A stretch of DNA of 64,000 bases, taken from Neostapfia colusana. Taxonomy: Eukaryota; Streptophyta; Magnoliopsida; Poales; Poaceae. How positions within the stretch are numbered: position 1 is the stretch's first letter; each line of letters begins with the position of its first letter. The translations under genes were made by a program, and so were the position numbers. The notes below the pieces were generated by a model. The model was not told where the DNA came from. It saw nothing but the letters and a program-made list of their open reading frames with translations, and made no database searches. Location: assembly GCA_030760725.1 (NCBI GenBank), contig JASWHV010000002.1, positions 59,451,900-59,515,899 on the forward strand. The letters run 5' to 3'. Below, one piece after another: positions 21,330-33,238 of this stretch.

Positions 21330-23919
21330 CTAGAAACCTTCTTCGGGTCCAAAGTCTTGGTCATTATACACCACCTCATTATCTTGACCTGAGCAGCAAT
21401 ATAAACCAACAAATATTCAAGGTTGAGTACCGATGGTACTCAGCAAGTGTGGGAAAATTATGTCATGCATGGCTAGAGCAAGGAGAGGTTGAACTCATGG
21501 TTAAAGCACTACGATATTAATACCTATCACCTTAGCTTATTAAGCACTTACATTACTACACAGGTGAAATTGTCCCAATCTCCCATCCCATCATCATAAT
21601 CAAATAACCATAACATCATTTTCAATGTTAAGCTCCCCGCTTAACATCCTTAACTTCCAAAACCATCACTCCTCTAATCATGAATAAGTCCAAGCCGCTC
21701 TTGACCGTGAGCACGGCTGTCATGACAGTTTTGACTCTGCAGAGTTTGCACCACTGTACCCACATGTAGTGATTCCATCCCCCGTTGCCGGGTGGACTAA
21801 AAGAACCTCCATTATGCCAGTGGCCACAAACCACATTCACACTTCCCAGGTGTGTAGCCAGGAGATCACCACGAAGCCTTTACAAAGGGATTCCCGACGA
21901 GCGTGGGCCCACTGAGGTTTCACCCCTAACAGCATACAAGAGGCTCCAACCCCGCTGCAGTGGCCCCCTCTTGAGCCTTGCGGTTTATAAGGTAGTCCAG
22001 CTGACACCTATTCCCCGCACCATCCAACATACCCATACTACGCCGGGGATACACCTAATTAATTGGCCAAGCTGCCCCATCTCAGCATGTGGTTGGCACG
22101 GTAAAGCCAGGTTACATGCTCCATGATCCGGTCCTTAGGATCCAGGCAAGTACTAAACACAAACCCGAGTCTCGTGCACCCAGCACCAACCAAAACATCC
22201 AACTTGCCTTGATCCCTACCTCTACATAACTCACAACATCTCATTCAAGAGTAAGGTAAACAATTTGATGATCTCATATCCCAATTATCCCATTCTAAGC
22301 ATGGCTAAGCATAAGTAATGTGAATAAATGTCATGATAAAATAAATTCCAACCCAAGCTATAAGGAAACAAGGTAGTGCAATTCTAGGGAAACTTCCTAG
22401 CATGGGTTTCATATTTCATTTGACAATGCAAATAATTCTATCTACACATCCTAGCATAGGATCAAAGTTGTCAAGGACACTTGCCTCCTTTCTGCTGCTC
22501 TTGGAATGGGTAGTCCTGATCTTGCAAAGGAAGAACTTGCTCTGGAGCAGGTTCTACATCATATCGTCACACATAGCAGAAGAAAAACAACAATCCATAA
22601 GACATAGTTCACACTTCCACATCATACAAACCACACATTCACATTTATGAAAGTCATTCACAATTATATGTGTTGTGGTTACTCTATGGGTGTTGATTTG
22701 TGGCTTACATGCACTTTTAATCATGTGTATATGATTCCTACTTTTGTATTCACATTTATGCTTGTATACTATATATATGAGTTTCCAATTTAAATAAATT
22801 CCTTATATTCAATTACTACACCTTTTAGCTACTAAGTATGCATGAAAGGTATTTTGCTACTCCATATGTGTCTTCAGAACTTCTACCCACCCTAAACTGA
22901 ATTCTTTGGATTTTGGAAACTTCATTTATCATTTTCTAATTATTTATACCTAGCTTGCTATATTTTCAAATTTACTTCCTATGCCTAAATGTGTACTTTA
23001 TTATGAAAATAGTAAGACACATCATCTAAACAGAATAGGTTCTGATCCAAAATAGTTAATAATATATTTTTGATCTTTTCCTCTGATGTAAACTATTTTA
23101 CATTTATTTTTCTAATTTTCAGAATTATTCTCTACTTAAAAATGTGTCCTTCTAACTAATAAATGTGAATAATCAATTATACAGATTCATTTCAGACAAA
23201 AATCTATTTTTATCTCACTCCACGGTTTTCTAAGTACTGGGAAAGTTTTTAATTTGAATTTGACACTATGTTTGTCCCACCTTTTAAATTTTAAATACTA
23301 GCCAATTATTCAAATTCCTAACTTTAATATCAAATAGGGTTAAAAAGGTAAACTCACCCCACTATAGGGTCCATTAATTTATTTTAAGAATCTCCAGGGG
23401 TCTAACTATACTTAACAGAGGGGTTTTTCCTAATTTTTATCAAGTCCAGGGGCTAAAACTGATTTTTAAATGAATTTACATGATTTTCTGAAGTTCCAGA
23501 AGCTAGATCAGAAGTTTCCGGGGCTAGCTCTTATTTTCCGAGAACCCCAGGGGGTAGCGTGTAAGAATTCCAGTCTTTATAACGCGGGGCTGACGTGGAC
23601 CGTCCGATTTAAAACAGACGGCTGAGATTATAACATCGAACCGGTACGCGGGGATTTAAACTCTACCGTGCGATTTAAAATAAACGGCGCACAAGCGGCC
23701 ACGTCGCTCTGATCGAGCGCGGGCGGCGCTGTCCGACGGCGCACGGCGGCGGGAGGCGGCGATCTCGCCGGAGAGTTTCGGATCTTCGTCAATTCTTCCT
23801 AAAACTGTGATTTTATGGCATAGATCGGTGGACGGGAGGTCGGGGATCTCACCTCGGGGGTTTTCTTGAGCTCGGAGGTCCTGGAAGGCGGTCGGCGACG
23901 AGGTCCGAGGTGAATTCAC
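21330..23919 (-). CDS. LTR micro-ORF, element I right copy (GTG at the start position)
   Basis: Exon 1 is 23919-23853, exon 2 22553-22485 and exon 3 21388-21330, with lengths identical to the left copy (67, 69 and 59 nt). Donors GTGAGA and GCAAGT, acceptors GTAG and CTCAG, and phase are all unchanged, and no stop occurs before the final TAG. The start codon position reads GTG instead of ATG. No other in-frame ATG precedes it after an upstream TAA, so either the start is lost in this copy, or a CpG-type change created the ATG in the other. Confidence 0.55.
21425..21441 (-). promoter_or_regulatory. Conserved intronic hairpin, element I right LTR
   Basis: The 7-bp stem and 3-base loop are identical to the left LTR copy, and lie in the same position before the exon 3 acceptor. 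Confidence 0.65.
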
Positions 23920-24121
23920 GGCGAGGCTCGTCGGCGCTGTGTTTGAACCGCAAACCACCGCGTTTTCTGCACCTGCGAGGTTCCCCGGAGGCGGTGGATC
24001 AAGATCAGCGAGTTAGATCAGAATTCCCGAGCGTAGATTGGGCAGAATTCGGCGGAGGGGCTTGGGTTCTCACCGGAGAGAAAATTGGCGGATCGTGGGG
24101 GAAAACGGGACAATGCCGGGG

Positions 24122-24129
24122 TTTTTATA
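24122..24129 (-). promoter_or_regulatory. TATA box, element I 5' LTR
   Basis: TATAAAAA on the minus strand. This is the promoter copy that would start the genomic transcript. Confidence 0.65.
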
Positions 24130-24526
24130 GACAGGGGAGGGCGGCGGGTTGGTTTAGATCGAGCTGGAGTCTTCGGGGTCCGGAAATCAGCTGGGATACG
24201 CGAGATTTTCTGATCGGTTTTGATTCGGGTGAGAGAGTCCGGCCGAGCGCGGGCGCGAGCGCGAGGAGGAAGAAAGGTTGGCGGGCCCGGCGTGTCAGTG
24301 GGAAGAAGGGAGGGCGCGCGCGGCTGCGGGCTGGCGCAGGATCGGGTGGGCCGGCTGGTGGGTTTCGGCCCACTGGCCGGTTTTTTCTGTTTTCCTTTTT
24401 CTTTTTCTATTTCTTTTCTGTTTTGAGTTTAATTTGAATTCCAGTTTGAATTTGAATTTTTGCAACACATGCAACACGTCCAAAAATTTTTAAATTCCCC
24501 TCTTAACAGGATTTTGGGGTGTTACA

Positions 24527-24531
24527 CCCTC
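24527..24531. repeat. Target site duplication of element I, right copy
   Basis: CCCTC follows GGGTGTTACA and repeats the five bases at 11903-11907. Confidence 0.9.
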
Positions 24532-25273
24532 GAGGCTAGACGACGAGCTCGGGAAGGCCTCAGGGACTCACTGCCCGAACGTCGGCCTCAACAAACCTGT
24601 TGGGCTGGTCGCCACGGCGATGGAGGAGGTCGGAGCCTGAGCCCCGACTCGAGGGCCTTCGGAAAGCAGATACACAGTGCACCTTTTCTACAAAGGTTCC
24701 GAGCTCCAACCTATGTCGGAAAATACGACGGAGACACCAATCCAAGCATCTGGTTGGAAGACTACCGCTTAGCTTGCGGATCTGGCGGAGCATATGATGA
24801 CGATTTCATCATCTAGTACCTCCCCATCTATCTAGCTGAGCCAACTCGAGCTTGGTTGGAATATCTCCCGCCTGACTGCATATGGGACTGGGCCAAACTT
24901 TGAGAGACGTTGGTCGGCAACTTCTAGGGAACCGATGCGCACCCCCGGCAACTCTAGGGACCTCAAGGGTTGCTAGCAGAAGCCGGACGAAACCCTACAA
25001 TAGTACATCCGACGCTTCTCGAAGAAGTGCAACGATCTCCTTGATGTCATCGACGCCGATGTTATCGTAGCCTTCCTCTCCGGGATGACCTACAAGTCCC
25101 TAGTGCACAAGCTCGGCTGCGTCAAGCAAAGGAGCATGAGGGACTTCCTCGACATCGCCAAAAACCACACTTCCAGCAAGGAAGCGGTCGGGGCCATCTT
25201 CGACAAACGGAAGTCGAAGAACCCAGACGCCACGAGCAAAGAGGAGCCCTGCAAGGGCGACAAAAACAAGTGA
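24532..25273 (+). pseudogene. Element H gag, capsid piece
   Basis: After element I the gag of H resumes. The capsid core begins PFLQRFRAPTYVGKYDGD, then NPSIWLEDYRLAC, with an in-frame stop near 24813. Further on, after frame changes, it reads FSKKCNDLLDVIDADVIVAFLSGM and MRDFLDIAKNHTSSKEAV, the end of a Tat-type gag domain, and stops at 25271-25273 after a Lys-rich tail. The protein would form the particle shell. At least two stops and one shift disable it. Confidence 0.7.
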
Positions 25274-25689
25274 GCAGACGCATTAAGCGCCAGTACCCGG
25301 CCAACGGTGGTGCAAACCTCGTCGTGGCCGTCGAATGCCATGAGAGCAAGAGACCGGCCACAGGGCCGACATACTACATCGAGAAACTCCTCGAGAAGAA
25401 GTGCACCAACCGCGTCTACTCGGTGAGGCACAGAGCCGGACGCAGTAGGCGACAAAGGCAAGAAGCTTGCCAAGTCAAGCTCTGAGCTTGATGATCCGAG
25501 CTTCCCCATGCTGGAGGGATGCCTCATGATCTTCGGAGGATGCCAAGCCTACGAAAGCCGCTGTAGGCAGAAGCTGACAACCCGGGAGGTCAGTATTGTG
25601 GCCCCCACCATCCTGACCTTTATCCGGCGGTCCGAAGCAGATTACCTTTGACCGATTGGACCACCCCGACCTCATACCCCAGCCCGAGC

Positions 25690-26194
25690 ATTTCCCCTAG
25701 TGGTGGACCCGGTCATAGGCCCGAAGCGCCTGACCAGGGTCCTGATGGACGGGGGAAGTGGTCTCAACATCCTCTATGTTGGGACCCTTGACGCTTTGAG
25801 AATTCTGCGTTTGAGCATATGCCCGGCATGAGCTCCCTTCCACGGCGTCTTCTCGGGCTAGCAGGCGATGCCGCTAGGAAAGATCGACCTCCCCGTCATG
25901 TTCGGGGATAAGTCCAACTTTCGTACGGAGACCTTGACCTTCGAGGTCCCCAATTTCGACGGCACCAACCACACCATCTTGGGAATGCCAGGCTAAGCGA
26001 AGTTCCTGGCCATCCCGATCTACACCTACCTCAAGTTGAAGATGCCCGGCCCCAAGAGAGTCATCACGGTGGAGGCAAAGTTCTTGCAGGCCGTGCTGTG
26101 CGAGCAACAAAGTTGCAAACTGGCCGCAGCGGCGGTCACAGCAGCTGCGCCCAGCTTGGCTCACCGAGCAACGACAGGGATCATGCCCGACTAA
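25690..26194 (+). pseudogene. Element H protease-like region
   Basis: The translation shows VLMDGGSGLNILYVGTLDAL, the aspartic protease active-site region, then KIDLPVMFGDKSNFRTETL, HTILGMPG and PIYTYLKLKMPGP, in one frame with a few stops. This arrangement is typical of the Tat branch. Downstream, where RT would start, only unrelated sequence is found. Confidence 0.7.
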
Positions 26195-27126
26195 CCCTCA
26201 ACCAGTCCCTCGAAGGACACGAGGATGGTCGATGCTCACCCAGGTGGCTGGGCAAAGACAACACGGACAACATCCGCACCGTCCGACAACTAAAAGGGGA
26301 CACCGCCCATCACGTAGCGTAGCCTAAGCGTCACCGTTTGTATCTGGAAAACCCAAGTCGGGCAGACTTGATCTATAGACACCAGTATTTCCCCCCCCCC
26401 CTTCTCCTTTTGGCTCCCTGCAGGCAAATCCTCTTCCTCTTGCTGCAAGACACCTGACCTCCGGTGCCACACGATTCTCAAAAAGCACCACACGAACGAA
26501 GGAACGAACCAACGCTTGCGCAACGATCAGGGTATGCTCACCCGCTTAGGGCTTAGAAACGTTACTCAAAAACTTCCTGAACCTCATTGCAAATCCTCCA
26601 CCATTTGAATAACCTTCCCCACAATTCATAATCCATATCAAAAGGTTCTTTTTTTTCAGAGGAAGACGGAGACATCAAAAGGTTCTTTTTTTATCAGAGG
26701 AAGACGGAGATACAACTCTAGCAAGTCGCAAGGACAAAAAAATGCATATCAAGAGTTCTTGTAGAAAAGAGAAGTCCTAACTACGGGAAGAACCACCTAG
26801 TCCCCGGTGCCGGTCCGCCTCCTCCTTGATTGCCCTTTCTGGGATGAGCTCGGCCAAGGAGGACATGGCAGGAACAACCGCGCCAGAAAACACCTCAGGG
26901 TCCATGGCTATCCTATCTTCCCAAATATCATGGAGGAGCTGAAGGTCGATGGAGGGCTAGTGGGACAATGCGACGCCCAGGGTGACCCGAGCTCTGCAGA
27001 AGACCCCGGCGGCCCCGACGGCCAATAGCCGACCGTGCACCTGGCTCGGGCTGCACTCTCCCGGACAGGTTCGGTCACGGCACGGCAGTGGGAGAGCTCG
27101 GTGGCTAACGACGCCGCCCCCTCGCG
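26195..27126. other. Element H spacer without recognisable genes
   Basis: It holds a poly-C run (26390-26400), a tandem duplication of about 37 bp at 26637-26712 (unit AAAAGGTTCTTTTTTTC..GAAGACGGAGA), and a GC-rich part (26800-27126) with no frame I recognise. RT, RNase H and integrase are absent. Confidence 0.5.
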
Positions 27127-27942
27127 TGCCATGTAGTTCCCAGGGCAGTCCTTCTTGACTCCCATTCCCCGCGCAATCCAATGGTCCATAACAAGTTAGC
27201 AACACACCTATTTAGTCAGCTAAGCCACACCCATATTTGTCTTTGTGGTGGCACTGTTTTCCTGGCATATTCTTGCATGAACTAGTCCTTAGATCTAAGG
27301 CAAGCAAACCGCCATCTCATTCAACATAACCACAAGCCAAGCTTGCTAGATCTCTCCGATTCCATGCTCATAAAACATCATCATTTTCTCATAATCTTTA
27401 ATCTCATCATCTCATTCATCTTTAATCATCAGTAGTTAGCAAGTTCATTTCAGTTTTCCCAAAATCCCCTGAGCTTTGCAGTGCAAAAGAGAAAACGACA
27501 CATACCCGACTCAACAAGTTCCAAGCGACAAGGGTGGCTAACAATTCTAGTAAACTCCTACTATAGGGTTTCTCATCAAGTTGACACGTGCGAAAACATA
27601 GGATCAATATGGTCAAGGGGCTGAGATTAATTGGGGGAGGGAAAAATCCCTAGAGGGGGAAAATAGGGGCGGCGGCCAGAGAAAAATTCCCCAAGGGGGG
27701 CGCGGCCAAGGAAAATCCCTAGGGGGGGATTTTCCTAAGCGAGAGGGTGTCGGCCAGATTAGGGGGGAGAGGCGGCTAGGGTTTTTCTTTTTCTTTTATT
27801 ATTTTCTTTTTCTTTTCTATTTTTATCTTCCTTTATTTATTTATTTATTTCTATATTCCTTTATTTCTTTCCTATTTCTTTTTAAATGCTTCTCTATATG
27901 AAAGTGAATGCAATACATGACGGTGAATATGTGGGTGTTACA
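27127..27942 (-). repeat. Truncated X1-type LTR fragment inside element H
   Basis: On the minus strand it begins TGTAACACCC at 27942. It then shows CTTCTCTATATG, an AT/pyrimidine-rich block in place of the usual ATAGAAATGGAGAA array, then GACCATATTGATCC and, further in, segments that match the D LTR (AGATCTAAGG, GGTGGCACTG). It ends abruptly near 27127. Most of the LTR middle, including acidic exon 2, is deleted. No internal region or second LTR accompanies it. Confidence 0.7.
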
Positions 27943-28992
27943 GGTAAACACTGGCGACGGGGACGCCTTAGTGCTTAAGCGACGCCTTAATAACTATGGT
28001 TTATATTTTACTTGTAATTTAAATTTAGTTTAATTAGTTGTTTAATTAGGTGTATTAGTTAGTTAATTTATAATTAAATGTTTTTTATGATTATGTAGTT
28101 GTAAATTGTATTTAGTTATTAATGAGTGCTATGTTCGTTGTAAATTGTATTAGTCGTTGGAATCGAGTTGAGTGGATTCTACTCGACTTCTCAACTTAAA
28201 ACCGCCTCCACGGTGTGGGAGTTGAGTTGAGCGGCATCTCCTCAACTCCATGGAGCACAGGCGCAAATACAACCAAGGTAAGGGAGGTAAGTTTTCAGCC
28301 CACTTTTGGGGCTTCATAAGCCCCCAGGTTCGAAGGTCGACCCCACAGGTTCCGACGCCGCGCAAGGCGCCCATAAGTGAGGGGCGGACAATGCGAGGTG
28401 GTCCACGATAGAGACTATTTTGGGAACGACGAATCCTCCCGACGCCTCTAAGTCTGTAGCTGAGTCCGAGCCCCGTGAGCACCGAGGTAGCCCTCCGAGG
28501 GGTTGGCATGGAGTCTCCTGAGCCCACGATAGGCTTGGGAACCACGCGCTCACCTCGAGCTGGGATCTAATGAAACGTGTTAACCGAACCCCAACCAGGA
28601 TGCCCCCCCCCCCCCCCGCAAAATATGGTAAATGGTTCCAACCACTCATACAAACAGGGCAGGCGGGTTCCACTCGGCTCTACCCAATAGCCAATCACCG
28701 GGCCTGGGGGCTCGACCGCCGGGAAAAGCCCCCGATTGGCCGAACCCCTACGAGTCACGACGGCTCGCGGACGGGGGACAGAACGAACCCGCCATAACGA
28801 CAACTCGACTCCCGAAATGAGGTTCGGGGGCTCCCGTTGGGCCCTGGTGGGAGCAACTGAAGGTCGCGACCGGCCATCGGACATAGCCTCGATGGCGAAA
28901 CCAAATACTGACGACATCTTTTCTTCTTTTCCTAGCTATGCAGGAGCGAAGCTAACTGATTTTCACCCCTGGTCGATCATTGTGATTAACTA
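27943..28992. other. Element H 3' non-coding region
   Basis: It holds an AT-rich segment (27943-28150), a small inverted repeat (GGAGTTGAG..CTCAACTCC, about 28217-28248), and a GC-rich part with a poly-C run (28604-28617). There is no frame with a known domain. The last part leads into the H polypurine tract. Confidence 0.5.
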
Positions 28993-29008
28993 GAGGCTCG
29001 GGGGCTAC
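28993..29008 (+). promoter_or_regulatory. Polypurine tract of element H
   Basis: GAGGCTCGGGGGCTAC directly precedes the 3' LTR start TGATAGAG. Confidence 0.65.
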
Positions 29009-29616
29009 TGATAGAGTTCCCAACCCTGACCTCCGGGGGAAGCAACAATCCCCCCTCGACTCCCAGGTGGAGGGCGGACCCAGAGGAGAAGGCTCGAGCC
29101 CGAGCTCAAAAGGGGATTAAGCAGGTGGCCTTCGATGCAGAGCAGGCGCCGCCATGACCAAGTGGGGGCACTCGAGTGTCTCCTCTAACATGCCCATTGA
29201 AGCCCTACCATGTCAGATGGAATGGAGGAGGAGTATGCAGGGCGCGCGTTCGCCCCGGTATGGCACACCCCAGCGACATGACAGGACGACGGACTCTTGA
29301 TGCGGCGGCCTCGTCGGGCGTTCTGGCTGATGTATGATAGGACAGCCGTCCTTGTAACCACGACTCCCTCCCCACTTGCAAAGATTTAAGAGGGAGCCGT
29401 CAGGAGAGAGTATAAAAGGGGGATCTATCATCCCTCTCGAGAGGCAACTCACACTTGTAAGAAAACCACCACTTTAAACAAAGAGCAGCGAGACACCCAA
29501 ACTGGGCGTATGGCATCTTGCCTGAACCAGTATAAATCCTTTGTGTTTGTAGCTAGGCCACTTCGAGGACGAACGCTTGGTGCAATCGATACTAGTCAGA
29601 AATCCACACGCCGACA
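29009..29616 (+). repeat. 3' LTR of element H
   Basis: It starts TGATAGAGTTCCC and ends CACGCCGACA, and is colinear with 10268-10887. The promoter TATAAAAGGGGG lies near 29412. Copia sequence resumes at 29617. Confidence 0.85.
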
Positions 29617-30525
29617 CGTTCCCTCATGTATAATACCATGTTCCTCAGAGAACTCATCATATAATTTGAGGATATACTCTCCACCATGATATGATCTAAG
29701 ACACTTGATCTTATCTCTAATTGATTTTCTACTTCAACCTTATATATTTTATGTGGTCCAAACCTCATATTAGTTCATAAAAAATAAACATAGCAAAATT
29801 TAGTAGCATAATCAGTTAATGTCAACACACGATTCATCCCGCATAGATCATAATGTATGAGTTCTAGAGTTATCAAGCTTCTCTTCTTGAGTTCTATATG
29901 AGCCTTTCAAGACTTCTTTGATTGCACACAATTATGACATTTAGAACCTTTAGCAATAGTGATCACTAGAATTAAATTCATACTAGATAGCCAAGGCATT
30001 AAACAAAAATTAGCGTGACATAAAAAATAATACCAAACACTTGCATCATCATTAATATTGCCACGAATATACCCTTATCACAAAACTCTAAGAGTGAAAA
30101 GTGGAACAAGCCTTCACACTCATAGCCTTTAACATTAATTTGTTCTTGCTTAGAAACAACTACTTTATTAGACTATAACACTACTTTAAACCCATCTCTA
30201 CACAGAAGAGAACCACTCACAAGATTCTTGCTCATAGAAGACACATACTGCACGTTCCTGTGTTGCATGATCTTTTCTGAAGTGAACTTAAGATCTATTG
30301 TGCAACACTATGAAAGAAGTACATGACCCATTTCCCATTAGTTTTGATAGATACTAGATTGACTAATTAGAAGTGAACCTAGAGATGCAAGCACATATAT
30401 TAACATTAGCATCCGTATCAAGCCAACTAGATAATGTTTGAAGTACATAAAGAACAGTAAGTAAATCACCACACTCATTCATTTTACTAGTAGTCATAGT
30501 GTTGACATTCTTGAGGCTTCTATTC
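29617..30525 (-). pseudogene. Ty1/copia pol, 5' part: protease, pre-integrase and integrase start
   Basis: Minus strand, many stops. High to low coordinates: MNECGDLLTVLYVLQ and WLDTDANVNICA (protease region, with Asp-Thr-Asp where Asp-Thr-Gly is expected), a segment with KNLVSGSLLCRDGFK, a pre-integrase zinc-like part, and the integrase core start (LRSYHGGEYI, then EEHGIIHE). The gene continues at 10267 after the H insertion and is cut at 30525 by element D. Confidence 0.75.
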
Positions 30526-30569
30526 TGTAACACCCTCAAATTCATTTCATGTAGAGAAGCATTATAAAA

Positions 30570-30965
30570 GAAGTAAAAATGGATAAAGAACTATAGAAAT
30601 GGAGAAAGAACCACAGAAATGGAGGAAGAACTATAGAAATGGAGAAAGAACCATAGAAATGGAGAAAGAACTATAGAAATGGAGGAAGGGACCATAGAAA
30701 TGGAGGAAAAACCATAGAAATGGAGAAGGGAATATAGAAATGGAGAATGGGGCATAGAAATGGAGAAGGGAAATATAGAAATGGAGAATGGGGCATAGAA
30801 ATGGAGAAGGGAAATATAGAAATAGAGAATGGGGCATAGAAATGGAGAGGGGAATGTATAAATGGAGAATGGGACATAGAAATGAGAGGGGAATGTAGAA
30901 ATGGAGAATGGGACATAGAAATAGAGAGGGGAATGTAGAAATGGAACAAGTGACATAGAAATGGT
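30570..30965 (+). repeat. ATAGAAATGGAGAA tandem array, element D
   Basis: About 20 degenerate units with the same core as in A and F, in the U3 region upstream of the TATA box. Confidence 0.9.
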
Positions 30966-31164
30966 GAGGAATGGGAAAAAGATAGCTGAAATGAGCCATT
31001 CCCAAATTTCACCAATTTTTTCCCAAAATTTACAAATTACCCAATTCCACAAAAGGGGAATTTTCCCCACATTTTGGGGGAATTTTCCCCAAATTGGCCG
31101 CACCAATTAAGGGGGAGACCCCTTGGCCTCAGCCTTTAAGGGGGAAAACCCTATTCCCCACCTT

Positions 31165-31365
31165 TAGGACTCTTTGGTTAAGTCCCCCACCTCAAGGACT
31201 CTTTGGTTAAATCCCCCACCATTAGGACTCTTTGTTTCCACCTTTAGGACTCTTTGGTTGAGTCCCATCTTGCTAGGACTCTTTGTTTCCACCCCTAGGA
31301 CTCTTTGGTTGAGTCCCATCTTTCTAGGACTCTTTGTTTCCACCCCAAGGACTCTTTTTTCCTCC
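31165..31365 (+). repeat. AGGACTCTTTGGTT tandem array, element D
   Basis: Seven or eight units of roughly 23-32 bases (AGGACTCTTTG then GTTAAGTCCC, GTTGAGTCCC or TTTCCACC) lie just upstream of the TATA box. The F LTR has the same array in the same place (44350-44545), while A has only two diverged units. This links D and F as one element. Confidence 0.85.
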
Positions 31366-31376
31366 TTATAAATATA

Positions 31377-31384
31377 ACCCCCAC
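31377..31384 (+). promoter_or_regulatory. TATA box, element D 5' LTR
   Basis: TATAAATA, followed by a GC-rich leader. It would start the D genomic transcript. Confidence 0.7.
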
Positions 31385-31950
31385 TCCCTGGCCGCACCCC
31401 TCTCCCTTTTGGTCGCCCCCCCTGCTGCTAAGCCCCCTTCCTTGCTGCCAAGTCGCCAAGTTCCCCCCCTCGCCGGAATTTGGCCGCTGTCGCTGGAGAA
31501 GAAGCCCGACGATATGTCCTGCCCTAATCTTCCATAGAAAAGTTCCCCGCTGCTGCCATTGCTAGGAGAAAGGCCCTTCCACAAGGAGGAAGTGAGGTAG
31601 GTCTCCATTACCCATCTTACGACATCGCCGCTGTTTCTAGGCATCCGTTTTCTTCGCCCCCTTCGAGCAGAAACTTTTACGTGTGGACAGATGACGTTTT
31701 AATCAATTTTTGACGGTAGAATTGATCTAGATCTTGAGTCAAGATCATCACCACGTCCACACTTGATCCCTACACCCTTGTTCATCATAAAACCCCATGA
31801 AAACCCATTAAAACATGCAAGAACACATACAAACTGGTTTAAAAAAACAGCACCATAGGATTTGCATCCATCTACACCATTGCATCTTGAGTAAAGTTTG
31901 TGCATGATGATTGATTGCTGTGAATTTTGTATGTGCATGATCGTGAGTAG

Positions 31951-33238
31951 AAGGACAATCTCAAGAGGCCATCTATGAGGAACTACAGCACGAAGACTTC
32001 GAGGCGCTTGAACAACAAGAACCACGAGAGCAAGGCAAGTGCCCCTTGACCATATTGATCCCATGTTTTGAAACTGTTTTGTTTGCAAAAAGTCGTATGC
32101 TTGAGTCAATTTGATGGGACACCCTTTTATAGGAGTTTTACTAGTTTTGTTAACCATCCTTGTCGCCGGGAAAGTTGATGAGTCAGGTATGGTTGTTTTT
32201 TTCTTTTTGCTTTGCTTAATTCACGGGATACGGGAAGCTGAAATAAAACATGTCTAGCTACTGCACTCATATGAATAATGATGGTGAGATCTTGATGATG
32301 TTAATGGACATGGAATCGGGGAGATCTAGGCAAGCTTGGTTCATGGATGTTGCTGGATGAGATGGTGGTACTTGCCGTAAATCTAAGGACTGGTTCATGG
32401 GAGAATATGCCAGGCCACAAGGCCAAGTATGGGTGCAGCTTAACTGATTAATTAGGTGTGTTGCTAGCTTGTTATAGACCGTGGATGGCACGGGGAATGG
32501 GAGTCGAGGAGGACTGCCCTGGGAACTGCATGGCACAAGAGGGGGCCTGTGGGTGAGATAATGGTGATTCGAGCCTGCCGGTGAAACCTCAGTGAGTCCA
32601 TACATCTAGTAGCCCCTTTGTAAAGGCCATTTTGTGATCTCCTGGCCATACACCGACGGTTGTGTACTGGTATAATGGAGGTTCTGCAGTCGCCGACGGG
32701 TGACAAAATCACAAACTTGTGGGTAAAGTGGTGCCACCTCTGCAGAGTGTAAAACTATCATGATAGCCGTGCTTCCGGTCACAAGCACCTGGATTATAGG
32801 GAAAACTTGGGATGGTTATTCGATATGGTTATGGTATGCTCATTGGGATTGGTTTTGGGACTGTTTTGAGTCATGTCAATGATTTTGGTTTCGGTCATAT
32901 GAAAAGGGGATGGCTATGAATATTTATGAGTATGAGATGAACTTGAGAAAGATTAATGGCTGGATGAGACTTGATAAATGGTGAAATATGATGAGAGAAT
33001 GTTGCTGATTTACTTGATTATGATGGGATAAATTTCACCTAGAAATAGTTGCTGTTTTTACCATGTTTGTGAAATAAAATTTGCTTGCTGCAATGAGCCT
33101 TTTTATTGCTTACCTTGTTGTAAGCTACATGTCATTCTTTTCCCGCACTTGCTGAGTACGACATGTACTCACCCTTGCATTACAACATAAACATCAGCTA
33201 CAGGAGATGAGTACTTCGAGGAACATGTGGAGTACTAG
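31951..33238 (+). CDS. LTR micro-ORF, element D copy: acidic exons 2 and 3
   Basis: Exon 2 is 31951-32034, after GTGAGTAG. It reads QSQEAIYEELQHED and ends EQQEPREQ, followed by the GC-type donor AG|GCAAGT. Intron 2 is 32035-33197, ending CATCAG. Exon 3 is 33198-33238, reading TGDEYFEEHVEY and TAG, in phase 1. AATAAA lies 134 bases later. Differences from the A copy are mostly conservative (Asp/Glu, Ser/Ala). A possible exon 1 ends at GGAGGAA|GTGAGG near 31587-31595, in phase, but has no ATG after its upstream stop. The start is unresolved. Confidence 0.58.
33154..33170 (+). promoter_or_regulatory. Conserved intronic hairpin, element D
   Basis: GAGTAC-GACAT-GTACTC, 27 bases before the exon 3 acceptor, as in A. 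Confidence 0.65.

Larger units (their letters stand above)
11908..24526 (-). mobile_element. Element I: full-length chromovirus-type Ty3/gypsy retrotransposon
   Basis: This complete element on the minus strand is 12.6 kb, with LTRs of 3369 and 3445 bp, a Met-tRNA primer site, an extra ORF, gag, pol (protease, RT, RNase H, integrase, chromodomain) and a polypurine tract. A perfect 5-bp duplication flanks it, and it interrupts the gag of element H. Stops and frameshifts in every frame make it inactive. It serves here as the full-length reference for the truncated elements A, D/F and E. Confidence 0.92.
21082..24526 (-). repeat. 5' LTR of element I
   Basis: The full 3445-bp LTR has the same ends as its partner. 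It holds the promoter that would make the genomic RNA, with a TATA box at 24122-24129, and the same three-exon micro-ORF arrangement. Confidence 0.92.
10268..29616 (+). mobile_element. Element H: gutted Tat-like Ty3/gypsy retrotransposon, interrupted by element I
   Basis: It is bounded by similar LTRs of 620 and 608 bp. Without element I (12.6 kb) it is about 6.7 kb. It keeps gag (two pieces) and a protease-like region but shows no reverse transcriptase, RNase H or integrase, so it could not move alone. It lies inside the copia integrase, splitting that gene between 10267 and 29617. No clear target duplication remains. Confidence 0.75.

Noticed and set aside
28217..28248. Small inverted repeat as a possible miniature transposon end or terminator
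   Set aside because: Only about 9 bp of stem, no flanking duplication and no second end, so not called as an element.
31165..31365. Regularly spaced repeats resembling a CRISPR array
   Set aside because: Units are degenerate and contiguous without unique spacers, and the context is a plant LTR.
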